From Verrucomicrobiaceae bacterium (lineage in GTDB: Bacteria > Verrucomicrobiota > Verrucomicrobiia > Verrucomicrobiales > Verrucomicrobiaceae), in NCBI GenBank assembly GCA_027490195.1, contig JAIXYN010000031.1, forward strand, positions 45,749 through 109,748: 64,000 bases of DNA. Direction: 5' to 3'. Position numbers and translations under genes: made by a program. The notes under the pieces are model-generated. The model saw nothing but the letters and a program-made list of their open reading frames with translations. It did not search any database and was not told where the DNA came from. Positions 16,979-25,173 of this stretch are shown one piece after another (positions within the stretch are counted from its first letter, which is position 1; each line of letters begins with the position of its first letter).

Positions 16979-17407
16979 ATGGACCCCCTCTCGCCCCAAG
17001 ACCCCATCGCCAAGCTGCTGGCCCAGGCCCGTGCGGTCGAGGTGCGAACTCATTTTGCCCAGAATGTGGTGCGTGCCGCCCGCCAGACCCCTCAGGATTG
17101 CGGCTGGCTCGCTGCTTTGCGTACCTGGTGGGAAGATGTCTCCTTTGCGGCTCCTGCTGCCAAATGGGCTTTCGCCGCGGTTTCCGTGGCTGCCATCGCT
17201 CTGGCGCTCGTGATTTTCCAAACTCAGCCTGCTGCCGAGGCTCCGCTGGCCCAGCAGGAAGTGCCTCAGATGGCCGCCCCTGACCTGCCACTGCTCGCTG
17301 CGGCGGCGGAAACGCCTTGGGAGGCGACCTTCGACACCCAAGCGCTGCTGGCGGTGGATGACACGTCCCAGCTCACGGACAGCGAGATCGGTTTCCTGCT
17401 CTATTAG
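16979..17407 (+). CDS. Small single-pass membrane protein, unknown
   Basis: A 142-residue protein starting MDPLSPQDPIAKLLAQARAVE. About 55 N-terminal residues are cytoplasmic-like, then comes a hydrophobic segment (WAFAAVSVAAIALALVIF) and a Pro/Ala/Glu-rich periplasmic tail. The topology resembles small anti-sigma-type proteins common in this phylum, but no sigma factor is adjacent, so no function is assigned. The ATG at 16979 is preferred over an in-frame ATG at 16919, which lies inside the HIT gene. TAG stop. Confidence 0.6.
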   Translation: MDPLSPQDPIAKLLAQARAVEVRTHFAQNVVRAARQTPQDCGWLAALRTWWEDVSFAAPAAKWAFAAVSVAAIALALVIFQTQPAAEAPLAQQEVPQMAAPDLPLLAAAAETPWEATFDTQALLAVDDTSQLTDSEIGFLLY

Positions 17408-17465
17408 CCGGCGGGTGTCGTGTGACGAAATCGTTGGAACTTGCTAACGGACGAAGCCTGCGGTC

Positions 17466-19175
17466 ATGCCAAATGGCATGATGGATTCATCCGCCATGCC
17501 ATTATGGAATGATCAGCGCTGCCGCCAGCATGGCTGGTGGGTGCTGCTGGTGCTCGCTCTCCTGCTCTATCTGCCGGGCACGGCGACAATTCCGCTGATG
17601 GATCGTGACGAGCCGCGCTTTGCCCATGCTACGGTGGAAATGATGGATCGGGACACGTGGACGATCCCCTATTTCAATGGCGCGTATCGTTTCGACAAAC
17701 CACCGCTGACCTACTGGTGGATGCGGCTGCACTACGCATTGTTGGGCGTGAACGAACTGGCGGCACGCCTGCACAGCATGGTGGCCGTTTATCTGACAGC
17801 CCTAGTCGTGGCGGGCATGGCGCGAAAACTGACCCGGGATTCCTGCGCGGGACTATTGGCTGGCGTGGCCTGGCTCACCAGCCTGCAGTCACTGGTGCAT
17901 GGCCGCCTATGCGTGGCGGACATGCCGATGATCCTGCTGGTGGCGCTCGCATGCCGGGCGCTGGTGGAGCTGCTGACAGAGCCACCCCTCCAGCGCTGGA
18001 GTGGCTCGTTTTGGTGCCTTTGGCTATCCCTCGGCGCTGGGTTTCTGGCGAAGGGGCCCATCGCCTGGTTCGTACCCGCGTTGGCTCTTCTGCTGTGGCG
18101 CTGGCTCTTGTGGAAGAAGCCGCTGCCGTGGAGCAGGCTGCAGGCGGTGCCTGGCCTGTGCATCGCTGTGGCGATGGTGGCCGCCTGGGGCATACCGGCT
18201 TTGATCGAGACCAATGGGGCTTTCTGGAAGACCGGCATGGGCGAGCATGTGGTGAAACGCGGCACGGATGTGTTCAATGGCCGCAAGTTCGTGCCCGGCT
18301 TCTATCTACTGACCACCTGGCTGAGTCTTTTTCCCTGGATCGGTTTTGCACTGCCAGTGTGGCGCAGCCTGCGCGCCAACTGGACGGCGCAGACGTCGTT
18401 TCTGGCCGCGTGGTTTCTCGCACCGCAGCTCATCTTCTTTTTCTACGCGACGCAATTGCCACATTACGTCATGCCGGGTTATCCGGCGTTCATCGTGATG
18501 CTGGCGCTGGCGTGGCAAAACCGTAGGCATGATGTCCCTGCTGTGGCTCAATGGCTGACGCTTGGACTGGTGACCTTGGTTGCCGGTGGCTGGGTGTTTG
18601 GGTTGCAGATTCAGCAAGGAAGCATCCGGGATCTGATGTGCAGCTCGCTGTGGGTCCTGACCTGTGTGCTGGCTGTGGGTGGTGCCGTTGTCTGCATGGT
18701 GTGGAAGCATGGCATGACACGTCGCAATACCATGCTCGTCTACGTGGCCGTGGTGCTGACGAGCCTTAGCCTCGCGCTGCTAGGTCGGCAGTTGCGGGCC
18801 ACATCGGTGCCGGTGCGCGTCGCCTCACACCTTGGCACACTGCCAGCCGACATGACGCTGCATGGCTGCGGCTACACCGAGCCCAGCCTGGTGTTTTACA
18901 CGAACCAACAGTGGCAGTTCACGGATGATGTGAACGAGGCGAAGCGGCTGCTTCAGCAAACCGGCCCTGTCGCTGTGGTGGTGCTCAAACGCGAGTGGAC
19001 GCTGGACCGCTGGTTCAAAGGGCTGCTGGGCACGGCACCCCAAGGAACAGCCGCCAAGGATCACATGGCCATTCTAGCTGAGACTGAAGCAACCGGCGTG
19101 CAGAGACGGGTGATCGAAGGCTTCAACGTGGCTCGCTTCAGCTGGGCGGAGGTTGAGCTTTTCGTTAAACCATAG
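17466..19175 (+). CDS. ArnT/GT39-like glycosyltransferase, polytopic membrane protein
   Basis: A 569-residue integral membrane glycosyltransferase of the GT-C/GT39 class (ArnT/dolichyl-phosphate-mannose transferase superfamily). The first periplasmic loop has the hallmark MDRDEPRFAHATVEM with the catalytic-type acidic pair, followed by FDKPPLTYWW; about 10-12 hydrophobic segments follow. These enzymes move a sugar from an undecaprenyl-phosphate carrier to lipid A or another acceptor on the periplasmic face. The sugar and acceptor are not readable. The stop (TAG) overlaps the 3' end of the opposing PAP2 gene by 11 bases. Undecaprenyl-linked chemistry and the neighbouring phosphatase fit envelope modification. 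Confidence 0.85.
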   Translation: MPNGMMDSSAMPLWNDQRCRQHGWWVLLVLALLLYLPGTATIPLMDRDEPRFAHATVEMMDRDTWTIPYFNGAYRFDKPPLTYWWMRLHYALLGVNELAARLHSMVAVYLTALVVAGMARKLTRDSCAGLLAGVAWLTSLQSLVHGRLCVADMPMILLVALACRALVELLTEPPLQRWSGSFWCLWLSLGAGFLAKGPIAWFVPALALLLWRWLLWKKPLPWSRLQAVPGLCIAVAMVAAWGIPALIETNGAFWKTGMGEHVVKRGTDVFNGRKFVPGFYLLTTWLSLFPWIGFALPVWRSLRANWTAQTSFLAAWFLAPQLIFFFYATQLPHYVMPGYPAFIVMLALAWQNRRHDVPAVAQWLTLGLVTLVAGGWVFGLQIQQGSIRDLMCSSLWVLTCVLAVGGAVVCMVWKHGMTRRNTMLVYVAVVLTSLSLALLGRQLRATSVPVRVASHLGTLPADMTLHGCGYTEPSLVFYTNQQWQFTDDVNEAKRLLQQTGPVAVVVLKREWTLDRWFKGLLGTAPQGTAAKDHMAILAETEATGVQRRVIEGFNVARFSWAEVELFVKP

Positions 19176-19956
19176 GCGCTGCACGCCGCATGCGGCGCAC
19201 CGTGAGGCCAAGTGGAACACCGAAAGCAAGTGCTAGCAGCACCGAAGTCAGCACATCGCTGGGATGGTGGCAGTTGTTCTGCATACGTGACCATGCGACA
19301 CCGCCGGACACCACAAGCAACGGTACACCCGCCGGCGGAAACGCAACGGCCAGAGGCACGCAGGCGCCAAACGAAGTCGCGGTGTGGGCACTGGGAAACG
19401 ATTGTTTGCGTGCGCTCAACGTGGGACCATAAAAGCCGGGCGCCACATTGCTGCCCGGTCGCGCGCGTCCGGTGGTCACGCGGACCACATTGGCCACGCC
19501 GCCGGTCAGCACGGTGCCCATGACTGCTGCAAGGGTCAGCCGTCGAAAGAAGGGCGAACGCCGCACAAACGCAAAGCCGGTGAGCGTGGCGAAGACGAAC
19601 ACATTGAACCCCGCCAGATCCCCCCAATAACTCAGCCAGCGAGCCAGGCTGCGGACGCGCTCAGATTCCACCGAATCTCCCACGTACCGCACCTGCGCCA
19701 GCAAGGCGAGATCCTGCGGCATGAGCCAGACGATCAGAGCCACACCCAGCAGGGCGAAGGCCAGCAGCTTCCAGCGATTGGCGGCCACAATCGCGCAGGC
19801 ACTGCGAAACAAGCACACCACATCCGCCCACCAGCAGGCAAGAAGTGGGCGTGCCTGATGATCAAAACCCGCAGGCAGCCAAGAGGCCGAAGCTTCCGTG
19901 GCAAGCTCGTCCCAGGACGCTGCATACGGTGGCAGCAGGCCGTGTTTTTTTTCCAT
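19165..19956 (-). CDS. PAP2-superfamily phosphatase
   Basis: A 263-residue integral membrane phosphatase with the three PAP2 signatures: GRARPG (motif 1), PSAHT (motif 2, PSxH) and SRMQNNCHHPSDV (motif 3, SR...HxxxD). Such enzymes dephosphorylate undecaprenyl pyrophosphate, lipid A or phosphatidic acid at the periplasmic face. The first ~70 residues are soluble, and the remainder has about five to six membrane segments. ATG at 19956 is preferred to a TTG at 19965 that lies inside the GGAGGT ribosome site. Convergent with the GT39 gene and divergent from btaA. Confidence 0.88.
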   Translation of the reverse strand: MEKKHGLLPPYAASWDELATEASASWLPAGFDHQARPLLACWWADVVCLFRSACAIVAANRWKLLAFALLGVALIVWLMPQDLALLAQVRYVGDSVESERVRSLARWLSYWGDLAGFNVFVFATLTGFAFVRRSPFFRRLTLAAVMGTVLTGGVANVVRVTTGRARPGSNVAPGFYGPTLSARKQSFPSAHTATSFGACVPLAVAFPPAGVPLLVVSGGVAWSRMQNNCHHPSDVLTSVLLALAFGVPLGLTVRRMRRAAPMV

Positions 19957-20104
19957 TACCTCCAATGAAAACGCGACTGGCGAAATTCTCAGCGCATGGA
20001 TTGAAACAAATTCGTTACGCTCTGCTTGTGTGACGAAACAAACACACTCGCCTGCTGGCTCATTGTCACATTTCGCGTGAACAAATGACTACTCCATCGC
20101 GAAC

Positions 20105-21292
20105 ATGCTCAAAGAGTCCCCACCCCGCCGTCCGGTTCAAATGTTGAAATCGGCTCATGACCTGGTTTTCCGCCATGTTCACAATTCCAACCTCATCTAC
20201 AACACGGCATGGGAGGATCCGCGACTCGACCGTGAGTTGATGAAGCTCGATGCAAACAGCCGCGTGGTCATGATCACCAGCGCCGGTTGCAATGCGCTCG
20301 ACTACCTGCTCGACAATCCGGCCGAGATCCATGCCGTGGACATGAACTACCGGCAAAATGCCCTGCTGGAGCTCAAGCAGGCGCTCATCCGCCAGGGTAA
20401 TTTTGAAGAGCTGTTTGAGATGTTCGGCTTCGGTTCCCATGCCGAGTACGCTTCTGTTTATGAGCGCGTGCGCAAAACGCTGTCCGAACCCGCGCAGAAG
20501 TTTTGGGACAAACGCATCAGCTTCTTCAATCCCACGAGTCTGAAGAAGTCGTTCTATTACCACGGCACGTCCGGCATCGCCGCGTATGTGATGGGCAATG
20601 CGCTCTTCAAGCTGCGCCCGAACGTGAAGAACTTCGCCACCTGCCTGCTGGATGCCCGCTCCTTGGAAGAACAGCGCGATGCGTATGAACTCTTCGAACG
20701 CGAAGTCTGGGGGCCTTTCAGCAACTGGCTTCTGCGCCAGCCCACCCTGATGACTCTGCTGGGCGTGCCGCGTCCGCAGATCAAGCTGATCCAGGACTCC
20801 TATCCCGGCGGGCTCACGGATTATGTGAAGGACAAGCTGCGCCATGTGTTCACCGAGCTGCCCATCGCGGACAACTACTTCTGGCGCGTGTACATGACCG
20901 GCTCCTACACGTTGGGCTGCTGCCCGAATTATCTGAAGCAGGAAAACCAGCCCGAATTGAAGTCCCGCGTGGATCGCCTGAAGAGCTATACCACCACACT
21001 CTCGGGCTTCCTGCGCGAGTATCCCGGCCAGTACACCCACTTTGTGCTGCTCGATCATCAAGACTGGCTCGCAGCGCATGACACCGAAGCCCTGCGTGAT
21101 GAATGGGAGCTGATCCTCGCTAACAGCGCCCCCGGCGCCAAAATTCTGATGCGTTCGGCAGGTGTGAACCTCGACTTTGTGCCTGACTCAATCCGCTCAC
21201 GCGTGCGCTTCTTCCCGGAACAGACGGAAGCTCTGCATCAGCAGGATCGCGTCGGCACGTATGGCAGCCTGCACTTTGCGGAGGTGCTGTGA
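20105..21292 (+). CDS. btaA: BtaA-like diacylglycerol 3-amino-3-carboxypropyltransferase (DUF3419)
   Basis: A 395-residue DUF3419 protein. BtaA moves the 3-amino-3-carboxypropyl group of S-adenosylmethionine to diacylglycerol to make diacylglyceryl-homoserine, the first step to the betaine lipid DGTS. Segments consistent with the family are NSNLIYNTAWEDPRLDREL, ITSAGCNALDYLLDNP with VDMNYRQNALLELK (an SAM site), FVLLDHQDWL and AKILMRSAG. Identification is strengthened by the overlapping BtaB-type methyltransferase. The 148-bp gap to the divergent PAP2 gene should hold the promoter; I see no convincing Pho box in it. Confidence 0.88.
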   Translation: MLKESPPRRPVQMLKSAHDLVFRHVHNSNLIYNTAWEDPRLDRELMKLDANSRVVMITSAGCNALDYLLDNPAEIHAVDMNYRQNALLELKQALIRQGNFEELFEMFGFGSHAEYASVYERVRKTLSEPAQKFWDKRISFFNPTSLKKSFYYHGTSGIAAYVMGNALFKLRPNVKNFATCLLDARSLEEQRDAYELFEREVWGPFSNWLLRQPTLMTLLGVPRPQIKLIQDSYPGGLTDYVKDKLRHVFTELPIADNYFWRVYMTGSYTLGCCPNYLKQENQPELKSRVDRLKSYTTTLSGFLREYPGQYTHFVLLDHQDWLAAHDTEALRDEWELILANSAPGAKILMRSAGVNLDFVPDSIRSRVRFFPEQTEALHQQDRVGTYGSLHFAEVL

Positions 21293-21936
21293 TGAGCACC
21301 ACCGCAGAAGCATCCTCTTCAGCCCATCGCACAGGTGCTGCGCTGGAACGCTACTACCAGTTCCATTCGCGCATCTATGACGCCACTCGCTGGAGCTTTT
21401 TGTTCGGGCGTGAGGAAGTCCTCCTGCGCACCGCCCGCGTGACGAATCCACAGCGCATTCTGGAAGTCGGCTGCGGCACCGGACGCAATCTGCCGGGACT
21501 GCGTCGGCGCTTTCCGCAGGCCCACATCACCGGTGTGGATCTTTCTGAACAGATGCTGGCCATTGCCGCAAAGAAAGTGAGCGATGACAAAATCACTCTC
21601 CTGCGCCGCTCCTATTCCGCGCCGGTGCATGAAGACGGGAAGCCCTATGATCTCGTGCTGTTTTCGTATGCACTCTCGATGTTCAATCCCGGCTGGGAGC
21701 AGGCCATTGATGCTGCATGGAATGATCTGGCCGAAGGCGGCTGCATCGCCGTGGTGGATTTTTCCGATTCTTACTTCTCCTGGTTTCGCAACTGGATGGG
21801 TGTGAACCATGTGCGCATGGAAGGCCATCTGTGGCCGTATCTGGGCCAAAAATTTGTGCCATTGCTCGATGAACGATTCGCCGCTTATGGCGGGGTCTGG
21901 AACTACGGCATCTACATCGGCCGAAAGCAGGCCTAA
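21292..21936 (+). CDS. btaB: BtaB-like SAM-dependent N-methyltransferase
   Basis: A 214-residue class I methyltransferase with motif I ILEVGCGTGRN at residues 56-66 and the acidic motif II ITGVDLSEQM. FYxxx-type opening YYQFHSRIYDATRWSFLFGRE is common in BtaB proteins. BtaB adds three methyl groups to the diacylglyceryl-homoserine made by BtaA, giving DGTS. The ATG at 21292 overlaps the btaA stop (TGATG), and a GTG codon directly before it is an alternative. Overlap and order match known btaA-btaB operons. Confidence 0.87.
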   Translation: MSTTAEASSSAHRTGAALERYYQFHSRIYDATRWSFLFGREEVLLRTARVTNPQRILEVGCGTGRNLPGLRRRFPQAHITGVDLSEQMLAIAAKKVSDDKITLLRRSYSAPVHEDGKPYDLVLFSYALSMFNPGWEQAIDAAWNDLAEGGCIAVVDFSDSYFSWFRNWMGVNHVRMEGHLWPYLGQKFVPLLDERFAAYGGVWNYGIYIGRKQA

Positions 21937-22007
21937 GTGTGGCGATAGTGTTTCGTGCAGTTCTGTGAACCGCTCACATTTTGGTGTGCCGCAAGCCACA
22001 CCACCTT

Positions 22008-22448
22008 ATGACTCACATCGTACTTCTCGGCGCACTGTTAGCGCTGTTTGCATTCATCTATTTCCTCCGTCGTTTCAGCACCGCATGGTCAATGCGCGGC
22101 TGGCAGCTCACCCAGGGCAGAGTGCTGGCGGCGGAAATGCGCCGTGGAAAGAAAAAATCCTCGGACGGATGTCTGCTTTATGATCCGGTGCTGCGCTACT
22201 CCTACACCGTGGGCGGGCACACCTTTGAGGGCAGTCGTTTCACTCATCAGGCGGTGACCAACGCGGCCAATCAGACCACCCAGTTCATCGCCCGGCTCGC
22301 GCAGGGTGCGGAGGTTCCGGTGTATTACCATCCGCGCAATCCTGCGGAGGCCGTCGTGCAGCCGCTGTCATGGCAGGGCGCAGGGATGGCGGCGCTCATC
22401 TCCGCCTTGCTATTGGTCATGTTTGCTGCCGTATTGTGGTTCGCGTGA
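22008..22448 (+). CDS. DUF3592 domain membrane protein
   Basis: A 146-residue protein with hydrophobic segments at both ends (about 3-22 and 125-145) and a soluble loop between, typical of DUF3592. The loop contains YDPVLRYSYTVGGHTFEGSRF and VPVYYHPRNPAEAVVQP, the characteristic family strings. Function unknown. The ATG at 22008 is chosen because the preceding nine codons lack a hydrophobic start. Its stop overlaps the GTG start of the next gene. Confidence 0.8.
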   Translation: MTHIVLLGALLALFAFIYFLRRFSTAWSMRGWQLTQGRVLAAEMRRGKKKSSDGCLLYDPVLRYSYTVGGHTFEGSRFTHQAVTNAANQTTQFIARLAQGAEVPVYYHPRNPAEAVVQPLSWQGAGMAALISALLLVMFAAVLWFA

Positions 22449-23767
22449 AAAGCCTTGCCCCTGCATTTTCGAACGGGTTCGCCACGCCTGAGTTGCGACG
22501 CTCCGTGGTCGGAACGTGGGCGGGACAAATTGCCGTGACTGGCTTTGTGGCCGGTCATTCCTGCCTGCCCAATCCTTGGCTGCACCTCGGGTGGTTGTTG
22601 ATCGCAGGACTGCCTGCTCTGTTTTGCATCGACTGGTCGCCATATCTCAGACACTGGCAGGTGGATGCCGGCGCTCTCTCAGTCGTCTCGTTCCTGCTAT
22701 GGATGACGCTGCGCTCCTGCAGCCAGATACCCTTCATGCCAGATCGAACACTGGATGAAATCATGCGTGGCATCGTCGGCACCGGCCTGCTCGTGATGTT
22801 CTGCGCCCTCGTCTGGCAGCAGGCGCAGAGCCGTGAATCCCTCAACGCCTTGGGCTGGGTGACGGGCATGACGAGTGCCCTCGCCGCTCTCATCAGCATC
22901 GTGCTGTCCTATTTTGTATTGCCCAATCATCAGGCTGGAGAGCGGCTCATGAACCTGTTTGTACACGGGGGGCTCAATCCGGTCTGCACGGGATTGATCT
23001 TCGGATTTGCGGCGTTGTGGCTTGCGGCATTGATGGAGCATGAAGCCACGCCTTTGCCGCGCCGGATCGCCTGGGCCACCATCGCGCTGCTGCATTTCGC
23101 GGCGTTTCTTTCCGGCAGTCGGGGTGCCATGTTGGCGCTGGCCTGCGGTCATGCCGTACTGTTGTCCGCGCGCGGCTGGCGGCGTGGCAGGGTAGCGGTC
23201 TGCGTGTTCCTCCTAGCGGGGGCATTCTATTTCACCAGCGCCCCGCTGTTTGCACGCGTCGCGCAATGGCGCTCGGAAGCCGTGGCGGCCACAGCCTTTG
23301 CACCCGGCATCACCGATCACTTTGAAAAGGCGGTCGCGCGTGGCGACAACAGCCGCCTCGACATCTACCGTGCCGGATTGCATGCCATGGACAGCCACTG
23401 GCTCGGCACCGGCCAATGGGGCGTGTGTGGGATCTGGCAATGCGAGCTGCAGGCCAAAACGGGCATCATGATGATGTCGCACCTGCATAGCGCCTTTATG
23501 GCCACCTTTGTGCATGGTGGGGTCATCGGGACGGTATTGCTGCTGCTGGCGCTAGGCTGCGGCATCCGGCGTGCGTGTCGACTGGCTGTTCAAGGAGATG
23601 CCACTTGGATCTCCCTGCTCGCGTTTGGCTGCGGCGGCCTGCTGTTTGACGGCGAAGCCCTCACTTCGCTGGCTACTGCACCGCGTTTCGAAGGACTGCT
23701 GTTCTGGCTGCCGCTGACAGTCGCGTTGGCGCGTGGATCAGATACTTCACCACCCGCAGATTCCTGA
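22445..23767 (+). CDS. O-antigen ligase/Wzy-like polytopic membrane protein
   Basis: A 440-residue membrane protein with about 10-12 hydrophobic segments and the O-antigen ligase/polymerase (Wzy_C) pattern. FLSGSRGAMLAL is the typical segment, followed by a large periplasmic loop (about residues 280-365: RWRSEAVAATAF..., RLDIYRAGLHAMDSHWLGTGQW, HLHSAFM). Such proteins ligate or polymerise lipid-linked glycans in the periplasm. It starts at GTG 22445, overlapping the DUF3592 stop, and follows the btaAB genes on the same strand. No other O-antigen gene is nearby, so the substrate is open. Confidence 0.75.
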   Translation: MKSLAPAFSNGFATPELRRSVVGTWAGQIAVTGFVAGHSCLPNPWLHLGWLLIAGLPALFCIDWSPYLRHWQVDAGALSVVSFLLWMTLRSCSQIPFMPDRTLDEIMRGIVGTGLLVMFCALVWQQAQSRESLNALGWVTGMTSALAALISIVLSYFVLPNHQAGERLMNLFVHGGLNPVCTGLIFGFAALWLAALMEHEATPLPRRIAWATIALLHFAAFLSGSRGAMLALACGHAVLLSARGWRRGRVAVCVFLLAGAFYFTSAPLFARVAQWRSEAVAATAFAPGITDHFEKAVARGDNSRLDIYRAGLHAMDSHWLGTGQWGVCGIWQCELQAKTGIMMMSHLHSAFMATFVHGGVIGTVLLLLALGCGIRRACRLAVQGDATWISLLAFGCGGLLFDGEALTSLATAPRFEGLLFWLPLTVALARGSDTSPPADS

Positions 23768-23769
23768 AT

Positions 23770-23902
23770 ACACCGCTATTCGGAAATTAGTTTTGGAAAT
23801 CGCTATAACGATAAGCTGAAGACAAAGGTTATCGTTGGGTTTCAGCGTGATCCTTTGTAGTTGTCTGATCAAGCGCAGAGCGAGCAGTGCGATGAAGGTG
23901 TG
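23770..23902 (-). pseudogene. Possible remnant of a transposase 3' end
   Basis: The minus-strand frame from 23902 reads HTFIALLALRLIRQL..., a string resembling the C-terminus of DDE transposases (IS1634/IS1380 type). It has no start and runs on into the ligase gene region. No terminal repeats or other transposase parts were found in the 191-bp gap. An 8-bp inverted repeat (AACGATAA at 23807-23814 and TTATCGTT at 23829-23836) lies in the same gap, without a T-run. Tentative. Confidence 0.3.
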
Positions 23903-23958
23903 TCACATGAAATTGTGGATAGCAGTTGGTGAATGAGCGAGAGGACATGGCGGCTCAT

Positions 23959-24879
23959 TCAATCCGTTGGAAGCTCCCAAATTGTCCCTGCAATGAAACA
24001 ATTCGATCCGCCGGGGTTGAAGTAATAGACGGTGAAGACGCGTCCGTCGGCGAGCTGAACTGACACGGGATAGCCCAGATCTTTGCTGATTACCTTGGTC
24101 GGTTGCGCATCGGGAGTACCACCATCCATGCGAATGACAATTTCATTGTCCATGTCCCAGGTTTTGCCGTTGTCGCTGCTGAGGCAGGCGCGCACGCCCC
24201 AAGGTTGGCACCGGTAGCCATAACTCATCAGCAATCGACCATCACGCAGACGCAGAAGCTGCTGCGGGTAGCCCCAGACGGGAGTTTTAATGATGGGATC
24301 CCACGTTTTACCACGATCCGAGGAGCGGATGATGCGCGCGAATCCATCCAAGTCCACGCGAGCCGTGAAGATCCAGAACTTCTCTGGCACGACGCACATG
24401 AATGGCTCATCGAGCCAGACGTAATCCATCGGACCTGGCATGTAGGCGGTGTAAGAGGCGATACCTACTGGCTCCCATGACAATCCTTTGTCCTTAGTGC
24501 GCTAGGCGGCATTGGCGAGAAGTCGCATGGGCCTGGAGCCAACGGTGCGACCGACGGCGAGCTCGAGCGGGTGAACCTCAATGCGCGTCAGTTCATTCTG
24601 CACGGTACGCTTGAGCGCTCCATAAACGATGGCTCCATCCTCGTCCTCCACCGCACCGTGAGGCCCGAATACGGGCGTGGGCTGCGGCTTGCTCCAAGTC
24701 TGTCCATTATCGGTGGAGGTGGAGATGCAGTCCCCTGACGTCAGCAGGACGGTGCCGTCAGACATCTGGAAAATGCTGGGATCACGATCATCCATGTCCG
24801 GCCTGTCCAGAGCGGACACGCGCGGCAGCCAAGTCCTGCCTCCATCGGCGGACCCTTCGGTGTGCGCAGGAGCCAGCAT
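23959..24879 (-). pseudogene. Decayed sialidase/BNR-repeat protein with an in-frame stop
   Basis: A minus-strand reading frame from 24879 to 23959 encodes a sialidase-like beta-propeller: Asp-box-type strings SADGGRTW, STDNGQTW, KDKGLSWE, SSDRGKTW and SSDNGKTW. It is interrupted by one in-frame TAG at 24502-24504, after LLANAA and before RTKDKGLSWEPV, with no change of frame. It also lacks a signal peptide and the N-terminal blades, so the gene is both truncated and nonsense-mutated. It probably once cleaved sialic-acid-like sugars together with the rest of the island. Confidence 0.8.
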
Positions 24880-24889
24880 TTATCTTTGG

Positions 24890-25117
24890 CTACGCTGCAC
24901 TGATTCCCGATATCGGTTGAACCTTGCCCGCTTCAATCAGTTTCCCGATATCCAAACGAATCTCCTCAGACGGCGAGTAGTCGGATATCTCGATCTTTTG
25001 CAACTCCGACGTCGGCTTCATGCCGGTAGCAGAGGCTGGCGTGTCGGCAGCAGGGAGCGTGGTGAGTGCTGCGAGGAGCAGGATGGCAGTGAGTGTGAGA
25101 GGATGTTTCTTTCCCAT
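24890..25117 (-). pseudogene. Truncated exported protein (signal peptide fragment)
   Basis: A 75-codon frame beginning MGKKHPLTLTAILLLAALTT, a good signal peptide, followed by about 50 residues and a TAG. It sits directly upstream of the sialidase remnant but in another frame. It may be the original N-terminus of that gene, separated by a deletion or frameshift, or a different truncated gene. No full-length family was recognised. Confidence 0.45.
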
Positions 25118-25173
25118 AGAGCTGAGTCGAGATAGACTCGTGGGTTGTAAGTGTTTTGATCCTGGCATCACTT

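Noticed and set aside
17417..20038. Shared GTGTGACGAAA string upstream of the GT39 and btaA genes.
   Set aside because: Only 11 bases and two occurrences; could be chance. Not enough to call a regulator site.
20000..20104. Pho box upstream of btaA (TTGTCACATTTCGCGTGAAC region).
   Set aside because: Only the first half resembles the TGTCA half-site and the second does not; too weak to annotate.
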